From Thermoanaerobacterium sp. PSU-2 (lineage in GTDB: Bacteria > Bacillota > Thermoanaerobacteria > Thermoanaerobacterales > Thermoanaerobacteraceae), in the NCBI RefSeq assembly GCF_002102475.1, contig NZ_MSQD01000005.1:111799-175798 (forward strand): a DNA stretch of 64,000 bases, written 5' to 3'. The notes beneath the pieces are model-generated. The model made no database searches, was not told the origin of the DNA, and worked only from the letters and a program-made list of their open reading frames with translations. Positions 34,042 through 42,529 of this stretch are shown here, one piece after another. The position numbers and the translations under genes are program-made. Numbering within the stretch: the stretch's first letter is position 1; every line of letters starts with the position of its first letter.

Positions 34042-34278
34042 ATGAAGGAGTTTCAGATTTCTTTAAATTCAATTGATAAGGTCAAAAATTTTGTGGAGAA
34101 GATGTCAAAATACCCTTTTGATATTGACATCGTATCAGGTCGCTACGTCATCGATGCAAAGTCCATAATGGGGATTTTCAGTCTAAATCTTGAAAACTTG
34201 CTTACGGTTATACCACACACAGACGATGAAGAAGCATTGGCTAAGTTTTCCGATGACATAAAAGAATACATGAAGTAA
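34042..34278 (+). CDS. HPr-like protein lacking the phosphorylated His
   Basis: 78 residues from ATG 34042 (AGGGGG ribosome site). The fold pattern is that of PTS HPr: FQISLNSIDKVKNFVEKM, DIDIVSGRYVIDAKSIMGIFSLNL. The region where HPr has His15 in GxHARPA reads LNSIDKVKN here, so it cannot take a phosphate from enzyme I. The HPr kinase region KSIMGIFSL keeps the regulatory Ser (residue 41). This is the pattern of Crh, a catabolite-repression cofactor, though overall similarity to Crh is not established. Confidence 0.75.
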   Translation: MKEFQISLNSIDKVKNFVEKMSKYPFDIDIVSGRYVIDAKSIMGIFSLNLENLLTVIPHTDDEEALAKFSDDIKEYMK

Positions 34279-34289
34279 AAATAAATTTA

Positions 34290-34317
34290 AAAGCGTAGAC
34301 TATCTACGCTTTCACTT
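34290..34317. terminator. Terminator after HPr-like gene
   Basis: AAAGCGTAGA (34290-34299), loop CTA, TCTACGCTTT (34303-34312). Confidence 0.8.
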
Positions 34318-35424
34318 TTATATTATTGGCGGCGGTGTAGAGCCTTTTGGTATGGCTATTTGTCCCGTCATTGCATCAATGTGCATCAACCAGTACCCCA
34401 TATCACCAGCATTTCTCATATTTTCTTTCAGTGGGCACCAGTACACAAATCCTGTCATGCCTCCAAAAGGTTGGTCAGAAAGTGTAAATAGCCCCGGCAT
34501 ACCGTAGACGATGTATTTAAGCTTACCATTTTCGTCATTTACAAATCCCACTAAATAATGATCGTAGAAACCATTCCTATATCCCGTATTTATCCTCCAC
34601 CATCTGTAACCTTCCAGATTATTTTCAAATGGATGAACTTCATCAAGGTAATTCACAATATTATTCACATACTCTTTTAAATATTTTACATAACCGCTGT
34701 TTTCCTGTTCATAAACATCACTTTTAGTTATTGTATCATCGCTTTGATGCTCCGGTTGAACGCTTGTATTCCCTTCATCATTTAAATTAACATCACCCGT
34801 CTCCTCTATATTGTCAATTTGTCCATTTTCCACATCTTTTTCAGGCTCAACTTGAATTTCCACTTCTTCTTCGTGGTATTCCTCGTCATTGTACTGTGGC
34901 AATGTTGTATAGCTATCTACACTTTCTTTTTGACTTTCAACTAAATCCTCAATAAAATGAATCTCGCTTTTATCTTTTTCAATATTCTCTATGTTTTTCA
35001 TAAGCTTCTTATAAGTGGCTTTCCAGTTAAATCTGGACTTGTCTATGACGCCAGACAATGGAATCAGCCTCTGTTGTCCATTATCTGCTTCTACTAATGC
35101 TACAGCAAGATCATCAAACTTCACACCCTTATCAAGCACATCGTCTGTATTAAAAGACCATTCTGCACCGCCTCTGCCTTTGTCGTCTACCCTTATTGCT
35201 CCAAACTCAACTAATTTAGGACTCTCTCCGATTTTTAAAAATTTTACTGTGTAAGAATAATTAGGATCGAGATTTTGAAGCGACGCTGTAATTCGGCCCC
35301 TTCCGTTCATAGTTTCTATTTTAAGGTACCCTGATATTTCCTTGTCCTTTAAAAGCGACGCACCTCTCTCGTCAGGTTCCAGCATTATATACATGCGCTT
35401 ATAAATATCCTTCCTTAAAGGCAT
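34318..35424 (-). CDS. Conserved clostridial protein, possibly spore-associated, unknown
   Basis: 368 residues without signal peptide. Three parts: an N-terminal beta-rich domain (residues ~1-110, MYIMLEPDERGASLL, GYLKIETMNGRGRITASL, WSFNTDDVL), a long acidic linker (about 150-240: Glu, Asp, Gln, Thr and Ser), and a C-terminal domain rich in Trp and Tyr (YRWWRINTGYRNGFYDHYLVGFV, GMPGLFTLSDQPFGGMTGFVYW, YWLMHIDAMTGQIAIP). I recall similar clostridial proteins of unknown function; the arrangement resembles spore or coat proteins with an acidic hinge. Convergent with the HPr-like gene and upstream of rsmA by ~65 bases. Confidence 0.6.
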   Translation of the reverse strand: MPLRKDIYKRMYIMLEPDERGASLLKDKEISGYLKIETMNGRGRITASLQNLDPNYSYTVKFLKIGESPKLVEFGAIRVDDKGRGGAEWSFNTDDVLDKGVKFDDLAVALVEADNGQQRLIPLSGVIDKSRFNWKATYKKLMKNIENIEKDKSEIHFIEDLVESQKESVDSYTTLPQYNDEEYHEEEVEIQVEPEKDVENGQIDNIEETGDVNLNDEGNTSVQPEHQSDDTITKSDVYEQENSGYVKYLKEYVNNIVNYLDEVHPFENNLEGYRWWRINTGYRNGFYDHYLVGFVNDENGKLKYIVYGMPGLFTLSDQPFGGMTGFVYWCPLKENMRNAGDMGYWLMHIDAMTGQIAIPKGSTPPPII

Positions 35425-35488
35425 TTTATATCCCCCTTATTTCAAATATATTTTAGCAATATATATTATGAAACAGGGGGATTTAATA

Positions 35489-36310
35489 TTACATCTTCAT
35501 ATCATAAATGGTGTTTGCAAGCTCAGCAAACTTTTCTATTGAAAGAGTCTCTCCTCTTTGTTTTAAGTCTATGCCACATTTTGTCAAAGCATCTGCAATT
35601 ATTGATTGATCAATGCTAAGGGATTTTAAAGAATTTGTTATTACTTTTCTTCTCTGTCCAAATGATGATTTTACTATTCTAAAAAAAAGTCTTTCGTCCT
35701 TCACAAATACAGATGGCTTATCAAGGACATGTAATTTTATAAGCGATGAACTTACTTTTGGCTTAGGTGAAAATACTTCCGGAGGAAGATTTAACAGTAT
35801 CTCCGGCTTTGAGTAATAGTTTACTGCTACTGTCAATACGCCATAATCTTTGCCACCTGGATTCGCACATATCCTCTCCGCCACTTCTTTCTGCACCATT
35901 ATAGTTATGTCTTTCATCAAGTGGGACTCTAAAAGTTTCATTATTATAGGCGATGTTATGTAATAAGGCAGGTTTGCAACGACTTTGCACTTTTCCCCTC
36001 CAAAATACGCATTAACAGTTTCTTTCAAGTCAACTTTCATTATATCGTCATTTAATACGATTAGATTATCACGTCCTTTAAAATCTGCCTTAAGTATGTC
36101 ATAAGCTTCTTGGTCTATCTCATAAGACACTACCATATTAGCCTTCTCCAATATTTTCCTTGTAAGGGTGCCTAAACCTGCGCCTATCTCTATCACATTA
36201 TCATCCTTTGTTATGCCTGATAAATCCACTATTTTTGATAGTATGTCTTCATCAAAAATAAAATTTTGTCCAAGTCTTTTCTTTGTATTGAATCCTTTTA
36301 TTTTCATCAT
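35489..36310 (-). CDS. rsmA: 16S rRNA (A1518/A1519) dimethyltransferase
   Basis: 273 residues. Three ATGs stand in a row at 36313, 36310 and 36307; the middle one is best spaced from GAGG. SAM-binding motifs: KKRLGQNFIFDEDIL, VIEIGAGLGTLT and VANLPYYITSPIIMKLL (NLPY catalytic). KsgA dimethylates two adenosines in helix 45 of 16S rRNA. C-terminal domain (FGQRRKVITNSLKSL) is typical. Confidence 0.96.
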   Translation of the reverse strand: MMKIKGFNTKKRLGQNFIFDEDILSKIVDLSGITKDDNVIEIGAGLGTLTRKILEKANMVVSYEIDQEAYDILKADFKGRDNLIVLNDDIMKVDLKETVNAYFGGEKCKVVANLPYYITSPIIMKLLESHLMKDITIMVQKEVAERICANPGGKDYGVLTVAVNYYSKPEILLNLPPEVFSPKPKVSSSLIKLHVLDKPSVFVKDERLFFRIVKSSFGQRRKVITNSLKSLSIDQSIIADALTKCGIDLKQRGETLSIEKFAELANTIYDMKM

Positions 36311-36356
36311 CATCCAACCTCGCTTTTTTCCAAAAAACAAGACAGGTTAAACCTGT

Positions 36357-37364
36357 CTACTTAAGTATATAAACTCTAACAGTTCGTCTTCCCCAATTAC
36401 ACGCTTCTCTATACGATGTAAAGAACAAATCGATGATATTGCCTTTTATCGCTTCCCCAATATCTGCTGCAACCCCAGGACCATACCCCTCAACATAAAG
36501 TCTTGTACCTAAAGGTATTACTCTCGGGTCAACCGCAATGATACCACGCCCGACTGTAGCACCAGAATACGTTAGGGATCCAGGCGGTGCATCATACCCT
36601 GTCGCATCCATTACCTTCATCTCTCTATATCTGTAGGTTTCTCCCCTTGACGTAGTCAAAAGCCCTAATGTGCCTACCTGCACTATCTTTGTTATGGGAT
36701 TTTGCACTACGACGTCTTTTATAACTTGCCTTGATACTTCTTTCCCATCTTCATATGTAATTTTTATCGTCTTTTCTCTCTTTCCGTTTTGACCTTCTTG
36801 CACAACTAAAGTCTGACCTCTTATCATATTGTCATTTTGAATTGTTTGAACGTTGAAAGCTATATCTTCATCTTGAGTTATTACTTTTTCATTTACTCTA
36901 GTAATTGTGACATTCATTCCGCTATATGTTTTGCTATCTAAAGAGGTGCTAATTTTATCGATGGGACTTACTGTGATTTTTCCTTGAGCTAATACATCTT
37001 TTAATGTTGGTTTTACTGTGTATATTGTAATATCTTTTCCATCAACGTGAATTACCACGGGGTATGCTCTTTTAATGCTAACTTTCATTCCATTTTTCAG
37101 CTTCGAATCTATCGATGGTGTAACTTCGTCTTCTTTTCTAAGCTTTATATTTTTCTCCGCCAATAAGTCTTTTACACTGCTTTTAAATGTGGTCACAGCA
37201 ACTGTTTTTCCGTTATCTGTGATCGTCACCTGTTTTTTCAAGTTAACGTATACAGTTGTACCTACTAACAAAATGACCAATGCAGCCAATATCAGAATTC
37301 CAACCGGTTTTTTGATAAGCTCAGTAAATGCATCCGGCCAAATTCTTCGGTTGCTTGCATCCAT
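36357..37364 (-). CDS. YabE-like exported protein (DUF348 x2, G5, 3D domains)
   Basis: 335 residues. An N-terminal membrane anchor (ILILAALVILLVGTTVYV) is followed by two ubiquitin-like DUF348 units (TITDNGKTVAVTTF..., VVIHVDGKDITIYTV...), a G5 domain (about 150-225, RVNEKVITQDEDIAFNVQTIQND) and a C-terminal 3D domain with the Asp-rich set: MKVMDATGYDAPP, GIIAVDPRVIPLG, GAVAADIGEAIKGN-like and NIIDLFF. The order is that of Bacillus YabE and resuscitation-promoting-factor-like lytic enzymes. It most likely cuts or remodels peptidoglycan. Gene order next to rsmA matches that in Bacillus (yabE-rnmV-ksgA); rnmV is missing. Confidence 0.88.
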   Translation of the reverse strand: MDASNRRIWPDAFTELIKKPVGILILAALVILLVGTTVYVNLKKQVTITDNGKTVAVTTFKSSVKDLLAEKNIKLRKEDEVTPSIDSKLKNGMKVSIKRAYPVVIHVDGKDITIYTVKPTLKDVLAQGKITVSPIDKISTSLDSKTYSGMNVTITRVNEKVITQDEDIAFNVQTIQNDNMIRGQTLVVQEGQNGKREKTIKITYEDGKEVSRQVIKDVVVQNPITKIVQVGTLGLLTTSRGETYRYREMKVMDATGYDAPPGSLTYSGATVGRGIIAVDPRVIPLGTRLYVEGYGPGVAADIGEAIKGNIIDLFFTSYREACNWGRRTVRVYILK

Positions 37365-37540
37365 TACATAACCTCCTCATTTTTATTGGGAAGACTTTTT
37401 ATAATTTTAATATAACATATTATTTTTGTCAAATTCATTTCATAATATTTATCTCCATTTCCATAATAAGTTATCACTTATATTATCTACTACATTATTA
37501 TATTATATACATGAAAATATTATGTTTCTTTTGAAAAAAA

Positions 37541-37560
37541 TACGCCCTTACGGGCGCATC
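37541..37560 (-). terminator. Terminator overlapping the Met/Pro-rich gene
   Basis: On the minus strand, CGCCC (complement of 37552-37556), loop GTAA, GGGCG, then TATTTTTTT. The stop codon of the gene sits in the loop. Confidence 0.65.
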
Positions 37561-37829
37561 ATCTGCATCATTTGTGTCATTATCATGTATGCCATTGAAA
37601 CATGATTGTAAGCATCCATAAACATTCTCATATGCTCAGGAGGGCACTGCATTGGTGGCATCATGCCCGGCATTCCTGGCATTGGATAAGGCATTGGTCC
37701 CATTGGTGGCTCGGAAGGGCACGGCATCGTAGGCATACCGCCCATTGGCGGTTGCATAGGACCTAAATACGGTTCTGGATTTACAGGTGGAACATTCATG
37801 GGATTTTCATTTACATTTTCTCCATCCAT
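37548..37829 (-). CDS. Met/Pro-rich small protein, unknown
   Basis: 93 residues from ATG 37829, eleven bases after AGGAGG. The centre is low complexity, with repeated MP, MPG and PPM words and two CP motifs (MPCPSEPPMG, MQCPPEHM), and the C-terminus is very Met-rich (MAYMIMTQMMQMMRP). I count more than 25 Met. Clostridial spore-coat or exported metal-binding proteins have comparable composition; no domain is recognised. Neighbours are YabE-like and tatD. Confidence 0.6.
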   Translation of the reverse strand: MDGENVNENPMNVPPVNPEPYLGPMQPPMGGMPTMPCPSEPPMGPMPYPMPGMPGMMPPMQCPPEHMRMFMDAYNHVSMAYMIMTQMMQMMRP

Positions 37830-37895
37830 TTTTCGATTTTCCTCCTTTTTTGAAATATCCATTTCAATACAGTATATGTTCCACCTTTTAAATTG

Positions 37896-38669
37896 CTATA
37901 AATTACTTGGACTTATTTTAAATAACTCTAAGGCGTTAGATGCTGTTATATCACAAACCTCATCAAATATCATATTCTTTATTTCAGCAATCTTTTGTGC
38001 CACGTATTTCACATTAATAGGCTCATTCCTCTTACCTCTATGGGGCACAGGCGTCAAGTAAGGACTATCTGTCTCAATTAACAACTTTTCTATCGGCACT
38101 TTCATAGCTACATCAACTGCTTTTTTCGCATTTTTAAATGTCACTGGTCCTCCCAATGAGATGTAAAAGTTCATCTCAATCAACTGAAATGCCATTTCGC
38201 TGCTGCCTGAATAGCTGTGAAAAACTCCTCTTAAACTGCTTGTCCACTCTTTTTTGATAATATCAAGCATATCGCCATGTGCATCCCTGTCGTGGATTAT
38301 TATTGGCAAATCATACTTTTTGGCAAGCCTTATCTGTTCTATGAAGCACTGTTTCTGGTATTCAACTGGTGGATCGCCGTAATAATAGTCAAGTCCTATC
38401 TCTCCTATAGCAACAACTTTTTCTTGTGATAACAATTCCTCAATAACCCCAATGTCGTTTATCTCTTTTTGTGAATGCTCAGGGTGTATGCCAATGGCGG
38501 CATATATAAAATCGTTACTTTTAGCAAGCTCAATCGATTTTTTTGACGTCTCAATGCTGGATCCTACATTTATCAATAATGTAAGCTCATCTTTGCACCT
38601 TTTTATAACATCATCCCTATCTTCATCATACTTTTCATCTTCCAGGTGTGCATGAGAATCTATAATCAT
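37896..38669 (-). CDS. TatD-family metal-dependent deoxyribonuclease
   Basis: 257 residues. Metal ligands of the TIM-barrel amidohydrolase-like fold: DSHAHLEDEKYD, GEIGLDYYYG, IIIHDRDAHGD, FHSYSG and LIETDSPYLTP. Family members act as 3'-5' DNA exonucleases or D-aminoacyl-tRNA-related hydrolases. In many Firmicutes tatD lies between metG and ksgA; here it is near rsmA and the YabE-like gene but 6 kb from metG. Confidence 0.92.
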   Translation of the reverse strand: MIIDSHAHLEDEKYDEDRDDVIKRCKDELTLLINVGSSIETSKKSIELAKSNDFIYAAIGIHPEHSQKEINDIGVIEELLSQEKVVAIGEIGLDYYYGDPPVEYQKQCFIEQIRLAKKYDLPIIIHDRDAHGDMLDIIKKEWTSSLRGVFHSYSGSSEMAFQLIEMNFYISLGGPVTFKNAKKAVDVAMKVPIEKLLIETDSPYLTPVPHRGKRNEPINVKYVAQKIAEIKNMIFDEVCDITASNALELFKISPSNL

Positions 38670-38799
38670 AAAATCAACTCCTAAATGCTTTTATAGTCAT
38701 TTTTATTTTAGCATATTTTATCAACGGAAAAATAATAATAATCTTACAAAAAAGAACAAGATTATTTTATTGCACGATCGTCTACAATTTTGCGAAAGA

Positions 38800-40047
38800 T
38801 CAATTGATTGATTTAACCCTATTATATGTTTTATAAATAAGTGATACAGTAATCTCTGCAATTCCACATAGAATAAAAATCGCCTTTGCGTTAAATATGC
38901 CTGTTAAAGCACCACCTATTCCTAAGGATATTATCGATAAAGGATCGACTAATGAACCTAAAAATCCGTAAACCTTGCCTCTATTATCGTCATTAGTATT
39001 TTCTTGTATTATCGTATCTGTAAGTGTTTCAAATACTACAAATATTACGCCTAAGAAGGTAAAAAGTATTGATGATAATAAAAATATTTTGCTGTTTGAA
39101 AATGCAATTAGAGTAATTCCATCAAAAAGCAGTACAGTCGTCATAATTGAAATATTATTAAATTTCTTTCCTATTGAATTTATCAATATACCTCCAATAA
39201 GCCCTCCAACACCTGCTAGCGAAAAAAGCATACCACTTCTTGCTGCAAGCAATTTCTCTCCACCTAGGTAGTTCTTAACAAAAATATACACAAGTGGCGT
39301 TTGCATACTTATTATAAGCGTACTCAATAGATTAAGATTTATCACCTGTCTTATTACCATGCTGTCTTTGATAAATCTTATTCCTTGCTTTATTTCACTT
39401 ACTATATTGTTGATTGTTTTTAATACATCATTAAATATATTCTCACTTTTATCTTCTTGAGCCTTTTCATCTATTCTAATAAATGCAATTAAAATCGCGA
39501 TTATGATAAATGTAAGACTATCTATTAAAAAAGATATATCATTCCCAAATATCGAAACAATTATACCACCTATAGAATACCCCACTATCATATTTATACT
39601 TGATAAACTGCTTCTTATGCTATTTGCCTCTAAGAGATGGTCTTTATCAACCAAAAGCGGGACAATCGAACTTCTAGCGGGATATTCAAATGATGTTAAT
39701 ATACCGTTTATAAAACTAATTATGTATATTAGGCTCATATCATTTGCAAATATCAATCCAAAAGACGTAAAAGCAAATAATATATATAAAATCATCAATA
39801 TGTTCTTTTTTCTCATCTTATCGACTACATTCCCAGCAAACAAACCTAGCAAAAAACTCGGTATCCCTTCAAGCATTAGTGTTGCACTTAAAGACAGTCC
39901 ACTATTTGTAAGATACAATATTTTGCTTGAGATAGCTATCGTGGTAAGTCTTGTGCCAATACCTGATATTACATAACCAATAATATAAAGCATAAAATTG
40001 CTATTTGATAGAAATATTTTATTTCTTTTTGCAAAATCATTCATCAT
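38800..40047 (-). CDS. MFS transporter, drug/macrolide efflux-like
   Basis: About 415 residues with 12 predicted helices (for example FMLYIIGYVISGIGTRLTTIAISSKIL, FLLGLFAGNVVDKMRKKNILM). The loop 2-3 motif GLFAGNVVDKMRKK is the MFS signature. Most similar in style to the MefA/EntS-type exporters that carry DHA3 features (SFEYPARSSIVPLLVDKDHL). Substrate unknown. Start is one of two adjacent ATGs at 40047/40044; the ORF extends upstream without a ribosome site. Confidence 0.8.
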   Translation of the reverse strand: MMNDFAKRNKIFLSNSNFMLYIIGYVISGIGTRLTTIAISSKILYLTNSGLSLSATLMLEGIPSFLLGLFAGNVVDKMRKKNILMILYILFAFTSFGLIFANDMSLIYIISFINGILTSFEYPARSSIVPLLVDKDHLLEANSIRSSLSSINMIVGYSIGGIIVSIFGNDISFLIDSLTFIIIAILIAFIRIDEKAQEDKSENIFNDVLKTINNIVSEIKQGIRFIKDSMVIRQVINLNLLSTLIISMQTPLVYIFVKNYLGGEKLLAARSGMLFSLAGVGGLIGGILINSIGKKFNNISIMTTVLLFDGITLIAFSNSKIFLLSSILFTFLGVIFVVFETLTDTIIQENTNDDNRGKVYGFLGSLVDPLSIISLGIGGALTGIFNAKAIFILCGIAEITVSLIYKTYNRVKSIN

Positions 40048-40101
40048 GTCATCACTTCTTTCCATAATCTTAAATTTAGCCATGTAAATAGCAAGTATTC
40101 T

Positions 40102-40524
40102 TCATTTGCTATTAATTAACACTAATCCAACAACGCAAAGCAATATGCCAATCAAATTCGCCATTGAAATATTTTCTTTAAAAAATATTATACCTATGGG
40201 AATTAACAATAGCGTAACAGATACGTTTGAAACTATTGCACCTAAGCTTATATCCCATCCTACCCTGTATGCAAGAAGAAACCCCAACTCTAATAAAATT
40301 ATAGACAATCCTAAAGCGCAACTTGTCCAATTTAATCCTTTAAATGAATCAATTAAATCAATATTTTTATGATAGTAAATAAACACTATCAAAGAACCTA
40401 TTAATGCAGTACAATATGTCAAAATTAGTGATGCAATTGGATCTGACTTTTCTGGTATCATTTTTTGGAGAATATGGTAAAACACATTAGCAATAATAGT
40501 TAGTATAATTGGTATATAGTACAA
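40102..40524 (-). CDS. Four-helix EamA/DMT-type transporter
   Basis: 140 residues from TTG 40524, eight bases after AGAGG; GTG 40533 overlaps that site. Four helices (YIPIILTIIANVFYHILQ, SLILTYCTALIGSLIVFIYY, ALGLSIILLELGFLLAYRVG, IGILLCVVGLVLIN) and the pattern of half-size EamA proteins (DISLGAIVSNVSVTLLLIPIGIIFFKENISMANLIGI). Likely works as a dimer. It lies 55 bases upstream of the MFS gene and may be co-transcribed; substrate unknown. Confidence 0.75.
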   Translation of the reverse strand: MYYIPIILTIIANVFYHILQKMIPEKSDPIASLILTYCTALIGSLIVFIYYHKNIDLIDSFKGLNWTSCALGLSIILLELGFLLAYRVGWDISLGAIVSNVSVTLLLIPIGIIFFKENISMANLIGILLCVVGLVLINSK

Positions 40525-40533
40525 AAATCCCAC

Positions 40534-40839
40534 CTCTTATTACATATTACATTCTTTGTAATTTGCCCCAAAATTTAAATTACCTTCATAATAGCATCAA
40601 TGTTTAATTTTAGCAATAGCTAAATAAAAATCGTATGGCGTTTTTTTGAGATGCAAGTAAAAATTCTATTTTGCTCATCATAAAACGAAAACAACTTTAA
40701 TCCAGACGACTGCTTTTTACAATAGGCAGCAATGAAGCTCTAATTGTAATAAAGTTTAACATCATAAACTTTTATTACATAACTTAAAGCTTATCTTACA
40801 TATACACATGTTAGGCAAACTTAGTAAAGCAGAAACTGA
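40534..40839. other. Intergenic region between EamA-type gene and promoter module
   Basis: Holds the EamA promoter (40588-40616) and a long hairpin: GTAATAAAGTTT (40746-40757) with its complement AAACTTTTATTAC (40766-40778), one base bulged, 8-base loop. No gene is supported. Confidence 0.45.
40588..40616 (-). promoter_or_regulatory. Promoter of the EamA-MFS unit
   Basis: Minus strand: TTGCTA (40611-40616), 17-base spacer, TATTAT (40588-40593). Confidence 0.6.
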
Positions 40840-40841
40840 GA

Positions 40842-40937
40842 TGCCGAAATTCGGCACCTACCTCATAAAAAATGTGCCGGATTTCGGAACTTCCCAAATG
40901 TTGGAGTTAGAGTTATAATGTAGTCAAACAGATGAAT
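40842..40937 (+). promoter_or_regulatory. Tandem-palindrome promoter module, copy 2
   Basis: Box A TGCCGAAATTCGGCA (40842-40856), box B TGCCGGATTTCGGAA (40875-40889) 33 bases on, -35 TTCCCA (40891-40896), 17-base spacer, -10 TATAAT (40914-40919). Identity with copy 1 continues to about 40937 (GTAGTCAAACAGATGAAT), beyond the predicted start of transcription, then stops. It drives the lipoprotein gene at 41000. Confidence 0.75.
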
Positions 40938-40999
40938 TCAATGTATTATTTACTAACAAATATTTCTTTCATGCTTTATAACAATCGGGAGGCAATGTA

Positions 41000-42049
41000 A
41001 TGAAAAAAAGTGTAATAATTTTATCCATAATTTTATTGTCCATTTTGTTAACGTCTTGTCATGTAAAAACTAATAATCAAATACATAAAAGCCTTAATAT
41101 AGATAATGCTTCAATCATTCCGCAAAATACAATTCCTCTTGGATTTGACAAATATAAAAAAAGAATATTGGTGTCAATAGAAAACAAAAACAATGAAAAA
41201 ACAGAACTGGGTTTCTATGATTTAAATACAAGTGTAGTTAAACCAGTGATAAAGCCAGTTAATACTGATAAAAATATAATAAATGCTGCTACGGATGGAA
41301 AGTATATTGCTTGGGTAGAAGCATCTGATAATCCATATGGCAATGACTGGATAATATATGCCTATAATATAAAAAATGGAACCATTAAAAAGATAGACTA
41401 CGGAAAATTAAATGAAAAATCTGCTTCAAAAGTATCCTTTAATCAACAGCCAAACCTGTCTTTGGATAGCTCAAAGCTTGTATGGTCTACTTATGAAATA
41501 CAAAACAACAAAATTCTGTGTTCTTTGATTTTATACGATTTAGCAAATGACAAAAAGCAAGTGATAAGAAGCATTGATGGACTGGGAAATAGTTATATTG
41601 GACATCCAAAAATATTTGGCAATTACATAGTATGGCATGAAGGTAAAATCGAAGAGCAAAGCGAAGTTGGCAAGGTCTATCTATACAATATTTCAAATAG
41701 TAAAATTGCAAAAATAAGCGATAATGGATTCACACCAAATATTTACGGTGAGAATATTGTATGGGTATCTGATAAAAGCCATATATCCTTATACAATCTC
41801 AAAACTAAAAATACTGTAGAAATTGTAAAAGGCGATGCAGTAGAAAGATGGTTTCCATCGTTAAACGATACATATATTACGTGGTATGATAATATGGGAA
41901 TACTGGAATTATATAACATTAAGACAGGTAAATTGCAAGACTTCCCTATAAAAACAAATAATTTTTCTAGCATAATGGGTAACGTATTGTCATGGACTAA
42001 ATTAGAAAATAATAAAGGTATAACACAATTTATTACCCTTTCTGAATGA
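41000..42049 (+). CDS. Lipoprotein with TolB/beta-propeller-like repeats
   Basis: 349 residues. Lipoprotein signal with lipobox LLTSC (Cys20). The mature protein consists of repeated strand units, of the type KYIAWVEASDN..WIIYAYNIKNGTIKKI, KLVWSTYEIQNNKILCSLILYDLANDKKQVI, YIVWHEGKIEEQ..KVYLYNISNSKIAKI, NIVWVSDKSHISLYNLKTKNTVEIV and YITWYDNMGILELYNIKTGK. This is the pattern of a WD40/TolB-like propeller with about six blades. It probably binds a ligand or protein at the cell surface. No operon partner except the small gene 95 bases downstream. Confidence 0.75.
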   Translation: MKKSVIILSIILLSILLTSCHVKTNNQIHKSLNIDNASIIPQNTIPLGFDKYKKRILVSIENKNNEKTELGFYDLNTSVVKPVIKPVNTDKNIINAATDGKYIAWVEASDNPYGNDWIIYAYNIKNGTIKKIDYGKLNEKSASKVSFNQQPNLSLDSSKLVWSTYEIQNNKILCSLILYDLANDKKQVIRSIDGLGNSYIGHPKIFGNYIVWHEGKIEEQSEVGKVYLYNISNSKIAKISDNGFTPNIYGENIVWVSDKSHISLYNLKTKNTVEIVKGDAVERWFPSLNDTYITWYDNMGILELYNIKTGKLQDFPIKTNNFSSIMGNVLSWTKLENNKGITQFITLSE

Positions 42050-42144
42050 TGGTATGCCGATGCAGCACATACCCAATATATTTGCACCACGAAATATTTT
42101 GCATCATTTCTATAATGCAAACAACATAAGGAAGGAGTTTGCCT

Positions 42145-42441
42145 TTGAAGAGTTTATATGTTTGGCTAATAAGTATTGTAGTAAGTTTAATCATTTTTCT
42201 AATTGGTTTTGAAATGGCACGCTTTTCTGGACGGGTGTTTAAGTATTCCATACCGAAAGACAAAGAGTCTAAAATTAAGTTTTTCTGCTTTATAGCGATT
42301 GTTGTCATAGCTTTAATATTAGATTTCTTTTATCCAAAAAGATCTTCATTTTACTTAGCCCTGTTCACTGGATTAGCAGCCGGATTACCATATAGTTCTT
42401 CAGACAAAAATTCGAAAGATGATAAGAAGCAAAACACTTAA
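42145..42441 (+). CDS. Small membrane protein, unknown
   Basis: 98 residues from TTG 42145, seven bases after AAGGAG. Three hydrophobic segments (LYVWLISIVVSLIIFLIGFEMA, IKFFCFIAIVVIALILDFFY, FYLALFTGLAAGLPYSSS) with a Lys/Asp-rich tail. No family recognised. It probably shares the transcript of the lipoprotein upstream. Confidence 0.6.
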   Translation: MKSLYVWLISIVVSLIIFLIGFEMARFSGRVFKYSIPKDKESKIKFFCFIAIVVIALILDFFYPKRSSFYLALFTGLAAGLPYSSSDKNSKDDKKQNT

Positions 42442-42466
42442 AGTAGTTCAATTAGATAAAAATAAT

Positions 42467-42493
42467 GGCGGGAATCACCCCGCCTTCTTTTTA
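42467..42493 (+). terminator. Rho-independent terminator
   Basis: GGCGGG (42467-42472), loop AATCAC, CCCGCC (42479-42484), then TTCTTTTTATTT. Confidence 0.85.
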
Positions 42494-42529
42494 TTTCACC
42501 TTCGCGTACTACCTGGATAGACATCCTTT

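Noticed and set aside
37075..37371. Plus-strand frame antisense to the YabE-like gene
   Set aside because: Overlaps a clear gene and has no ribosome site or recognisable protein.
40746..40778. Hairpin GTAATAAAGTTT...AAACTTTTATTAC as a terminator
   Set aside because: No T-run follows and no gene ends nearby; kept only as an inverted repeat.
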